Below are positions 22,405 through 32,892 of a stretch of DNA of 64,000 nt, in pieces. Positions within the stretch are counted from its first letter, which is position 1. The number at the start of each line of letters is the position of its first letter. The notes under the pieces are model-generated. The model saw only the letters and a list, made by a program, of their open reading frames with translations, did no database searches and was not told the origin of the DNA. Made by a program: the position numbers and the translations under genes. The DNA comes from Berberis thunbergii (lineage: Eukaryota > Streptophyta > Magnoliopsida > Ranunculales > Berberidaceae), in assembly GCA_003290165.1 (NCBI GenBank), contig QNQO01000595.1:558001-622000 (forward strand), read 5' to 3'.

Positions 22405-23299
22405 TAGGGGTGGGCATTTAGGACCGAAAAATCGGACCGAACCGACAACCGGACCGATCGGATCGGTTCGGTTTTAATTAATAAAAAAAATATCGGTTGT
22501 AAAAGCCCGGCCTGACCCGAAGTTTCTGGTCCGAGCCTCGGTTTTAATTTTTTAAGCCCGTCGAGTAACCGGCCCGGCCCGACTCCTTCACTTAAGTTAT
22601 TCTCTCTCCCCTCAAACTCTCTCAATTTTGAAAGAAAAAATCTAACAAGGAAACCAGCGAGGACGCTCCTCTCCTCTCACAGTCGAGGACGCTCCTCTCT
22701 TTTCACAGCGAAGCCGCGGAGATCTGAGGCCGCTTCCCTATATCCCTCTCCCCCCCTTCTCACAGCGGAGGCGAAGCCGTGGACGCTTTTCTTCTCACAG
22801 CGGAGGCGGAGGTCGACCACCTCCCTCTCTCAGAGAAGGCGGAGATCGACCGGCTCCCTCTCTCAGTGAAGGCGGAGATCGACTGGCTCCCTCTCTCAGC
22901 GAGATCGATCAGATCTTGATCTCGATCTCTATCAGATCACGATCACGATCTCGATAAGATCCAGATCTCGATCAAATCCAGATCTAATCTTGATCTTGTA
23001 ATTTGTTGTATTTTTTTTTTGTAATTTTTGATATAATTTTTGTTGTATGCTATAATTTTTTTGCAATTTTTTTAATTTTGTTGTATGGTTCCATCGTTCC
23101 TGTATTTTTTTTTTAATTTATATTGTAGAAGCATTTTTTCTTCTTAGGACCGAGATCGGCCCGTAAATCGGTTAACCGGGACTTCGATTACCTGGTCAAC
23201 TCGGTCCGGTTTCGGTTCTCATAAACACGGGCCCAAAAAATTCGGGCCAATTTTTGGTTTTTAGCTTTTGGGCCGGTTACCCGTACTTGCCCAACCCTA
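22405..23299. mobile_element. Non-autonomous hAT element
   Basis: The ends are TAGGGGTGGGCA and, at the right, TGCCCAACCCTA, an imperfect 12-bp inverted repeat typical of plant hAT elements. An exact 8-bp target duplication GGTAATTC lies at 22397-22404 and 23300-23307, the hallmark length of hAT. Subterminal sequence is full of CGGACCGA/TCGGTTCGGT and CCCGGCC motifs. The middle (22660-22990) has CTCCCTCTCTCAG repeats and GATCTCGATC runs. No transposase is coded in 895 bp. Confidence 0.9.
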
Positions 23300-23307
23300 G
23301 GTAATTC

Positions 23308-24098
23308 TCTAAGATTGCTCATTAATTGATCTAAACACTTACTGCAACTACACAGTTGTCTATTGGTTAGACATTAACTAGTATAGGTAGAATCCCGGTA
23401 GGGCTTAAAAGAAGTTGGAAAAGTTGTTTTAAAATCAACTTGAAATATTTAACCTAGTAAAATTAAGAACTTATGTATGAAAAGAAAAAAAAAAAGACAA
23501 TTAAGATAATGTAGAGAGTTTCGAACTTTTGGCTCACTATCATGGATTCATGGCACCCAAAAAACCACTCTTAAGCTATTCATTCTAGTTCATGCTAAAC
23601 ACACGTAAGAGAGACTCCCATCCTCTCATTCGGTGGATGATTTAACTTTCAAATCACTTATTTCAAGCCTTCAAATAATCATGAGGACATGGGCTTGTTG
23701 AGAACACATAAAAATAAATATATCTACTTTAGGCCTTAAAATATGGAAACATAAAGCATGAGATGAATCCAACTAATTGTAACTCAATTCATTTAAAAGT
23801 TTCATAAAAACAATGAAAATCAAGTATTAAAGTGTAGCTCACTTGGTCGGACATCTACTCTCTTTGCGAGTGATGCGGATTTGAGAATCACTTGTTAGGA
23901 TTTTCTGAGTTTCGCCTAATTATTAGGAGCACATGTGCTCTTGTAGGTTAGCCTTTGGGTATTGAGTGTGGCTGCTTAAATGGATCAGGGCAGAGCGAAA
24001 ACAAGTCTTCATGTGAGGTGTAAGCGATGGAAAAAAACGAAAACAAGTCTTCATGGGAGGTGAATGCGACGAGGATGCTAAGTGGGAAAAATGTAGCA
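23308..24098. other. Intergenic with tRNA-like segment
   Basis: No gene is seen. At about 23832-23900 a tRNA-like layout (TGTAGCTCACTTGGTCGGACA, then GCGAGTGATGCGGATTTGAG) suggests a further, degraded SINE-type copy. GCGAAAACAAGTCTTCATG is present twice (23995 and 24037), each followed by GAGGTG. The last bases are the LINE target site. Confidence 0.4.
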
Positions 24099-24976
24099 TT
24101 TGTGAATGATTATTTTTTTTTTTTTTTTTTAAATTAACCTCCAGTGGGGAGGGGCAACTATGGAATGCCAGACCTTGATTACTTATCAAAAAGATGACTT
24201 ACAAAAACTACGGGAGTACATTACGACGTTGCCCGTATAAAAACCCAAGCAAAGCTAGTATCAAAGAAGAAAAACAAACCAAAACTAAAATCAGAAAACC
24301 GAAATCAGCTCAATGACTGTGCCCAGCAACCCGAACTAATCCAGCAGTGTCTCATTCATTGAGCACGCAACACACGCGCGTTTCTGTGACCCGAGCAAAC
24401 CCCGGATAGCCCAAACCAAATGCTCCAACCAAAGCTGCAACAATTCATCGTTCAGGATAGCAGCAGTTAGCAAAGATCAGCAACCGATCCAGCAAGCAGC
24501 TTCGCGCAACAACCAACAGCAGCAACTCCGCGCAACAACAACCGGAGCAACAACATGGAAATGCAGCAGCAGCAACAGCTCCACACAACAGCAGCAGCAG
24601 CAATCACGCCAACAGCAACGCTGGGAACAGAGCAGCTCTATTTTGAAACAGAGTGCTCTGCCTAAACATGGTCTGAGTCGCATTGTCGCAGCATCATCCA
24701 TGGCGCATATCAACACAAGACAGCACCCAGCATGCCAAGCCTCGACATTCCACCTACCTCATCTTCCATGTCCGCACATAACACTGCCAGGAAAGGCCTG
24801 CATAACAAGCCACAGCGTATATCGCAGGAAACAGAAGCCATTCTAGACAATCTCGTACGAGACCGTAGCGACCGCTTACGTCACAACCAAAAAGAAACAG
24901 GGGTCCCTCTGTAACACAGCAGCGTGCCCTGCAATCCGTCTGATCTTGAAATCTCCTCTGCCCTATAAAGCGATGC

Positions 24977-27900
24977 CTAATCTTCCCCATTGCGTATGTA
25001 AGCCGTATGACTACGGTCAAGCTGTAGTAAACCTGCCACTCGCCTAGGAAGATCATGAGCTGGAAAAAGAACCGTCTTATGCTCTCGTTGAGCTCTAGTT
25101 GCTAATGCGTCCGCCACCGCATTAGCCTCTCTATAAATATGAGAGCAAGTGACCGTCAATTGCGCCTCCAACTGCTTGATTTCTTTTAAAATATTCTCCA
25201 AATACCACGGAATTTTGAAATTACCTTTAAACCATCCACAAACAATTTCCGAGTCCGTCTGAACAAGCACCTGCTTAAAACCCAAAGAAAGACAGAGACG
25301 AAGACCCTCGGCTAGAGCCATAATTTCCGCTGTATTATTTGAGCCTGCACCAAAAAATATTTGCTTCCCAACAACACCAACACCCCGAGAGTCTCTTATT
25401 ATCACACCTCCAGCAGCCATATTCTTACAGGACGACCCATCTACATTGAGAGCAACAAAATCTGGCGGGGGGGGGGGATGCCAATAGACGATTCTACTAA
25501 GCTTCCTCAAAACTGGAATCACTTGTATCCCCAAAGCCCGTAAAGGAGCCTGATGCCAACTGACTCTCTTAGGGGTTATAAAATTATTAGCAAACAACAA
25601 ATGACGCCGAATATTCAGAATCACAAAAGCAGGATTAGGGACAACATTATCATATACACATTTGCACCGTTGTTTCCATATTTCCCATAAAATGAACATA
25701 GGAGTGAGAAGTGATAACACACCTGCTTGAGTACTCATATTTGCACGCCTGAACCAAATGATAAGGGTCGTGGAGATTTCAGCCGGTTTTCTGATGTGCA
25801 CATCAAAGATCACCTCAAAATGGCGCCAAACCTGCATCGCCAGTTCTCCATCCAAAAACAAGTGATTAAGGGATTCTCTTTGTGGCGAGTTGCAACATCG
25901 ACATCTAGAGGCCATACTGAAACCGCACCTGTATAACTCCCCATCCACTGGAACCCCTCTATGGAGAAGTTTCCACACCAAAACTGAAATTCTAGAAGGG
26001 ATAATGTCATTCCAAATCAATTTATAAAGGCTATTGACCGTCCCTTTCCTCCGAAGCAAGTCATAAGCCGACTGAAGAGAAAAAGACACATTTTGGTTCG
26101 GGACCCAAATACATTCGTCCTCCTGAAATTCCTCGCCATGTAATCTATCAGCAAAAAGTATTCTAGCTAGGTGTCTGATCTCTGGGTTAACCAATTCAAA
26201 ATTGGTTGAGATCACCTCATTGATCGAAGGCCACACACCTTGATCAACCAAGGCCGCCGGTCTTCTGAACGATGCAACCGTATTCCAATTTTCCTCAAAA
26301 AAACTGATATTGCCCTGAGCAACGCGCCAAAGTGAGTTGCTCAAAATAATAGACTTGCCAAGCATGAGTTCTTTGAAAAAGGGGGAGGACCCAGATTTCA
26401 CCAACTGACTATTCAATGCCACCCCATGCAACCAGTATTTACTTCTCATGAAAATAGCCCAAAGAGAATCCGCTGTGAGAAGGCGCCAAAGTGCCTTAAG
26501 GCGGAAGGCCCTCATCACCACCAGTAAATCTCTCACACCCAGACCATTTTCGTCCTGAGGAAAACAAATAGTAGACCACGAGATCCATTTTTTCTTCAGT
26601 CTTCCTTCACAATCACCCCAGAAAAAATCAGCCAACAAACTATTGATCCAAGATACAACTTTCATAGGAACACACATGGTACTGAGTATATAAATTGGAA
26701 TCGAGCTTAGAACATGTTTAATCAAAATTAAACGGCCTCCCGGAGATAGCAATTTCGCCTTCCATCCCTGAATCCGCGATTGAATTTTGCAAATCAAATC
26801 CTCGAAATAAGCAATTTTGATTCTTCCCTGGAAAACTGGCCCTCCCAAATATTTCAACGGAGCAGCTCGGAACAAGAAGCCTGTGTAGGTTTTGAATCCT
26901 ACAATTTTCGCTGCGTCTGCCCGGTCATCCAACATAAATGAGCTTTTGCTCGCATTTATTTTCTGTCCCGAAGACTGACAATAGCTATTTAGAAAATTCA
27001 TGCAACCCAAAATAGAAGACTTTCTGCCATTTAAGAAAATGAGAGTATCGTCTGCATAAAGAAGGTGGGATATAGGGCTGCATGCCCTGGGAGTATAGAA
27101 ATAACCAATTTTTCCCCGAGCAAAAGCCTCATGAAGACCCCGACTCAAAACTTCGGAGGCAATAATAAATAAGAATGGAGACAGAGGATCACCTTGCCTT
27201 AAACCTCTGGAAGATCTAAAAAAACCTTTGTAGACGCCTTGGAGCAATACTGAAAAGCCACAAGAAGCGATACAGTTGGAGATGATATGACAAAATCGAC
27301 CATTAAAGCCGAATTTTGTAAGCACCGCCAACAAAAAATTCCATTCCATTCTGTCATAAGCTTTTCCATATCAATTTTCAAAACCACATTACCGCCGAAC
27401 ACTTTCCGGTTAATCTCCCTCATCAATTCCTGTGCAAGACCAATATTCTCACCTATAAACCTTCCTTTAACAAATGCCCCTGCTCCGGAGAGATAATAAC
27501 AGGTAAAAAATCTGCCAATCTAGTACAAAGGATTTTGCTGAAAATCTTATAAATCACGTTGCATAAACTAATAGGGCGGAATTCCGAAAAAGACCCTGGA
27601 TTATCATTTTTAGGAATCAAAGCCAAGAAATTGGCCGAAAAAGAAGCCGGCAACGCTTCACCCTCAAAAAACTGAATAGCAGCCTCCCAAATATCATTAC
27701 TCAGAAACTCCCAGCAAGACTGAAAAAATCCAGCAGTAAATCCATCCGGACCCGGGGCACTATTCTTGGGGATATCAAAAACCGCCTTTTTCACTTCCTC
27801 CAGCGAAGGACGTTTGATCAAGATGTCACATTGGTCGGAACTCACCAAGTGCGGAATACAATTCAACAACTCTGCATCTACCGTACGTGAACCTTGAGAA

Positions 27901-29161
27901 GACAGCAAATTAGCAAAGAAATCAGTGGCATGAAGAAGAATCTCACCAGGATCCGAAATAGTCGTACCACAAGGTAGATTAACCTGAGATATAGCCCGTC
28001 GTTTCTGTTTAGATTTGGTAGAGGCGAAAAAATATTTGGTGCAAGCATCCCCCTCCTTAAAATCTTTTTCACCTGATTTTTGGATCCAGTAAAGTTCCTC
28101 CTGTTTCAGAGCTAATCTGTACTCCGCCTGACAGCGATTTAAATTGCAACAAGCATGAATATCCCAATTGGCATCAACGTTAAAACTATGAGTACTGCCA
28201 CCAGCAAAACCTGCCAATAAAATAGTTTCCCATTGTTGCATTTCATCCTCTAGAGCGCGGATCCTGCTGAATACATTCCCAAAAACCATCCGGTTCCATT
28301 GAATGAGAGCGCGACGAATCAATTTAAGTTTGGCATCCACTCTATCAATGGGTCTGGTAAAAGCCACATCTGTCAACCAGATCCCCTTAACCAGATCAAG
28401 AAATTCCGGGTGAGTAGTCCACATGTCCAGGAATCTAAAAGGTGCATAACCAATCCTTGGTTGAGAGGGCATGGATGCCATTAGCGGAGAATGATCAGAA
28501 AATGTACGGTTAAGATGTTCAACCTTGGGAGTATCCAGAACCGTCAGCCAAGCCGAATTGACCAAGATCCGGTCAAGTCTAGCCCAAATACGCTCGCGTC
28601 CCCGCCTATTATTACACCAGGTGAGTCGAGGACCCGAATAACCACAATCAGATAAGCCACATGTTTCAATACAATCGGAGAAGTGAGCCATACTAGCCAG
28701 GGAAGGTGCTATTCCTCCAACTTTTTCCCCCGAGTGAAGATAGGTATTGAAATCCCCACCGACCATCCACGGGGAATCAGTTTGTGCCGCAAAAGTAACC
28801 ATATTGGACCATAAAATGTTTTTTCATCCACAGAGCATTTAGCATAAACGAAAGAAATGAAAAAAACTCTGGAAGAAGAATCTGTTACCTGGCAGTGAAT
28901 AATCTGGTCCGACATGTCCACCACCGAGAAAACAAGAGATGTATCCCACATAATCCAAATCTTGCCGCCAACATTGTCATTAGATGCAAAACCTCCCAGC
29001 TTGACTTTGTTCCCAATCTCCATGTATCTGCTAGCATCAATCATAGGCTCTGCAATCATAAGAATTCTGACATTGTATTCCATAACCAACTTTTGTAGCC
29101 TCCTTCTCGTGGCCCTATTACCAACGCCACGAGCATTCCAAAACATAAAGTTTTCAATCAT
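24977..29161 (-). pseudogene. LINE ORF2: endonuclease, reverse transcriptase, zf-RVT and RNase H
   Basis: The start MIENFMFWNARGVGN at 29161 opens an apurinic-type endonuclease with later motifs GGDFN and SDHSPL. A frameshift near 28790 and another near 27440 break the frame. The RT domain has PGPDGFTAGFF, FRPISLCNVIYKI, GLRQGDPLSPFLF and the catalytic LLYADDTLIF. A zf-RVT zinc region (WKLLHRGVPVDGELYRCGF, then CRCC) follows. The C-terminus is an RNase H with LNVDGSS, EIMALAEGL, VQTDSEI and REANAVADALA, so all acidic residues are kept. Normal length is about 1,350-1,400 residues. The long last part (27349-24977) is an open frame of 790 codons. Confidence 0.93.
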
Positions 29162-29162
29162 A

Positions 29163-31102
29163 TTAAACACGGGAAGAAGACAAACCCTTCTTAGTCTTAC
29201 GACGAGTGCTCGAAGGAACCGCAGCTTTGACGTTTTTTTTTCGCTCCGCATCAGAAAGTGCCCCCAAATCTAAATCCTTGATAGCTAAAGTACCCGGCCC
29301 CATATCCGAATCCGACGCCGCCTCGTCACTATCTGTGGCACTTTCAAGTGTATTGACATTCATCTTTTTCTTCTTTTTTCGCAATGAAACGCCCACTTTG
29401 ATCAATTTGTTAATGTCGGCTGGCAGCGCGCAATCAAGCCCAAGCACTGTTTGCTGATCTGGTTCAGCACCTGCTGTTTGGATCGCAGCAGTTGATTCAG
29501 CTTGCAAATCCTGTGTAACATCAGCACTAAACAGCTTCTGAATCGAAACATTACGAGGAGAATGATCAACTTCGCTGACGGGAGACAGAGTTCCGGCTGC
29601 TGCAGTTCCAGGAACCGGCGCTACTGTGCCGAAACAGGGCGCAGGCTCCCCTGTTTCGGTGCTGATTACTCGCTGAGACAGTCCATTATTAGCGGTAGGA
29701 GACTGCGTATCCTCGGAATTGTGCGTGGGCACACCTGACTGCGGTACCACCGGATGGCCAGACACTCTTTGCTCATCTGAAACAAGTTTCTCAAGCTGAA
29801 TTTCACTTTGCGAAGTCGCCAAATGAGTAAACATGGAATTAGATTCCGGATTGACATCCTTATCATTTGGATTCGACTTTGGTTGTTGTCCAAGGACCTG
29901 TTCAATCTCTGAAATGGAATAACCCGCCTCAAGAAGGCAATCCTCTGTAGACTCAGATTTGACCCCATTTTGAGCATGCTTTAATTTCTGATCCGTTGTT
30001 TGAAGAACCGCTGGAGTATTCGCCTCCTCCTCAATATTCTCCATTGGAGCATCCTCAGTATTCTCCATTAGAGCCTCAAAGGGGTTAGACAAAACCACCT
30101 TGACAGCATCTGTTGTCCCCGACTTAATCCCCACGACTTTCTCCGAAATCTCCTCGCCATTACTATTTTTGTTCCACTCACACCCACATCTGACTTTGCA
30201 GATTTTTCCGTTCTAAGCACAGGAACATAATGTTGCTTGGTACTATTAACTTCAGCCTTAGATTTGGTTATCTTCTCATTCGTACCACTGTCCGAGGCAC
30301 GACCCACGACCTTAATCCTGAGCTTCTTGCGACAAACACTCTCCTGATGCCCTAGCAGAGAACAAAAATCACAATATTTGAAACCAGGGTATTCTATCTT
30401 CTGCCAGAAGCCTCTATTATTAGTTCTATCAATCCATACTCTGTTTGGTAATTTGTCAGCCAAAGTCATCTCCACGCACACACGGGCAAAACCCGGGCGC
30501 GATAAACATCTAGTATGGTCATCCATTCTCAAAAAATTGCCAAAAGAATTAACAATAGCTTTTAAAATAGGAGGATGAAAAAGATGTAAAGGTAAGTTAG
30601 GCAACTCTACCCATAGTGGCACCGATATCGGATCCTCCTTCAGACTGAAACCATCATGCCAACGGAAAGCTTTGAACCTAACGCCGCGAATCAAGAAGGA
30701 ATCCCGCGACAACACTTTTTTTGCTTCCTCCTCCGATTGAAGACGAACTAAGACATGCCGTTGATTTAGTAAACCAAGCGAAAAATCGCCCATAATTCCC
30801 CAGGTTCTATGAATTGAATCTCGGATGTCTTCCAATGTAGGTCGGTAGCTGGAGAATTTTAAAACGATAACATGTTTTTCCATAAACTCTTCCCCACGGA
30901 CTTCATCCGTTGCCGTAATGCCAATTGCTGGCGCGCCCTCCTTACGGAATCTAGTGCCTTCAACCGGAATCTCCACAGCTTCGGAAACTAGAATTTTTCC
31001 CAAGATTTGAGCGAATGAAGGCTTAGCCGCGCCTTCCGCGGATCCCCCATTAACAGGTTTCCCCAGAATGTGGGGAGTAATGGCGGCAGGAGGCGCCGAC
31101 AT
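29163..31102 (-). pseudogene. LINE ORF1: DUF4283 and zinc-knuckle RNA-binding protein
   Basis: The probable start MSAPPAAITPHILGKP is at 31102. A DUF4283 domain follows (VIVLKFSSYRPTLEDIRD, VRLQSEEEAKKVL, WHDGFSLKEDPISVPLWVEL), then a CCHC knuckle CDFCSLLGHQESVC. ORF1 proteins of plant L1 elements bind the LINE RNA. Near 30110 a frameshift moves the reading to another frame, which continues to 29163 with an acidic and Ser/Thr-rich tail and a basic end (RRKTKKG). ORF2 begins right at the end. The parts look like one protein of roughly 640 residues broken once. Confidence 0.88.
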
Positions 31103-31609
31103 CACAAGCAGATCCGTGCCAGAACTGAAAAACAAAACAGGAATAACAACCTGTCTCTGAGCCGTATCGGTGCTACAGACCGGAATCGGATCGTATCGGC
31201 AATTGTGACCGACTCACGGCAACCGAGATGCGAACACCCGAACAAGACCTTGGCCAAGACGAATGGAGTTCCGCCTGGAATAGATCGTGAAAGCCTAAAA
31301 TTGGCCAGTATCGTCCAAAGTCGGCCCGTATCGTCCAAAGTCAGTAAATATCGGCCAGAAACGGCCAAAAACCACCCGAAATCCACCGGCAAGGAGTAGC
31401 TGAGCCGCCTAGGGTTGTCGCAGAGCCTACCCTCGCCGCCACCAGTCGATGGCTGGGATGCTATCTCACTTAGAAGGGACGGTAGAGATTAGAATCGGTG
31501 AAAGACCGAAATGCCCTCCCGAAATCGCCCGAAAAACCCGCAACTCCTCCTAAGAATCAGTGACTTTTACCCTCAAGTTAACACTGTTAAATTGTCTTTG
31601 TGAATGATT

Positions 31610-32892
31610 TGGTTTAATCCTAAAATTAATAAAAAAAGGTTAATGCCCCAATTTTTTATTTATTAAATCAAATCCATCTTATAACAAAAAATTACTAAAG
31701 CAATCTAAACATGATTCTCAAATTACACAAGGAAAAAAAAAAGAACAACTTAAAAGCGCCATAATGGGGTCATGGGGTTCACCACACTCTAAATTCTAAA
31801 GTGAGTTTACTCACTCATGGTAGATCTATGCCTATAACAAAACTAAATTAAAAAAAAAACTCTCCAACTCTTCTCCAAATATATTGAAATGCGATTAAAT
31901 ATGAAGGTATTTATAGGTGAAATGGGGTGAGCCTAATACATGGATAAAAATGATGGTGGAGTTGTTGGATAATACGATGGTTTCTATTTTGAGAAAACAC
32001 ATGGGCTTGGGGGGATATGGAGAGTGGCTTACGATGAGAATGAGAACATTTGCATTTGAGAAATGAAGGAAAGTGGTTTGCATATGATTTGAGCAAATAA
32101 GGTATGAAAACAAAATAGGGTGGAAGTTAAATTTTGACTTAATTAAAACTTAGGGAGTTTGTATATATATATATAGCCAAAGATGTGATGGCTCATTGGT
32201 TGAGCAGTGGCCGACAATATCACTAGGTCTCAAACCCATCTGACGGCATATAAAAAAAAATTGCATTTACTTGTCTACATGCAAGTCAATTCCCTGTATT
32301 TATTTTGCAATCTAGGCTGAGTATGGAGAAGTCGTGGTCAAACCGTGTTTAACCCACCATTGCAAGTTTGATAATTAATCAATCTCTTCGAGCAGGCCTG
32401 ATGCAGATTTTGGAGAATGGCTGAACTGCAAGGGTGTGTTCTGTCTGATTCGCTGAATCCTGTGAAGTTGGTTCAATGCGATCCCTTAGCATTTCAGTGC
32501 AATGAACTTGGAAACCTATTTTGGAAAATAATATCAGATTTGTTCCTTCGAGAACTGGTGTGTAATACATATAACAGGGAGCTGAACTTATTAGTTGTTT
32601 TTTCTTCTTAATCATCTCCACTTAAGGAGATCTTTTTATTAGCTTTTGTTACAGGTAAGGCTTACCATCTTTTGACAAGATGATGGCATGGATAAGAAGA
32701 TCATCGAGGTATATTAATCACATGGGAGGGAGGCGTAATGAACCTTACCCTAACAACAGCTGCAATAACAAAATCTTAATCTAAAAGTCACTATAATGTG
32801 TGGAGAAATATAGCAAAGAAAATTACATAGTAAAATTTGAACAACTTCGATCAAGCTTGATCAGCAACCCAAGAACCTTCTTGGCATTATGT
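31610..32892. other. Intergenic, 3' side of the NLR gene
   Basis: AT-rich, no gene seen apart from the SINE-like copy at 32174-32262. The part from about 32650 to 32892 is probably 3' untranslated or downstream sequence of the NLR gene. Short open frames at 32379-32621 lack any family signature. Confidence 0.4.
32174..32262 (+). mobile_element. tRNA-derived SINE-like copy 2
   Basis: It starts AGCCAAAGATGTGATGGCTC, has the A-box-like TGGCTCATTGGTTGAGCAG and a decayed B box (GGTCTCAAACCCATC), and ends with ACGGCATATAAAAAAAAA, a short A tail. It matches the copy at 19456-19545 in order and spacing. Confidence 0.6.

Larger units (their letters stand above)
24112..31596 (-). mobile_element. Full-length L1-type LINE with target duplication (7.5 kb)
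   Basis: This minus-strand non-LTR retrotransposon has a 5' UTR (31596 to 31103), ORF1, ORF2, a 3' UTR of about 850 bp with CTGCTGCTG stretches, and a poly-A tail (a T run at 24113-24130 on the plus strand). An exact 13-bp target duplication TTTGTGAATGATT flanks it at 24099-24111 and 31597-31609. It is therefore a complete insertion made by target-primed reverse transcription. Both ORFs have frameshifts, so it is not active. The perfect duplication suggests moderate age. Confidence 0.95.
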
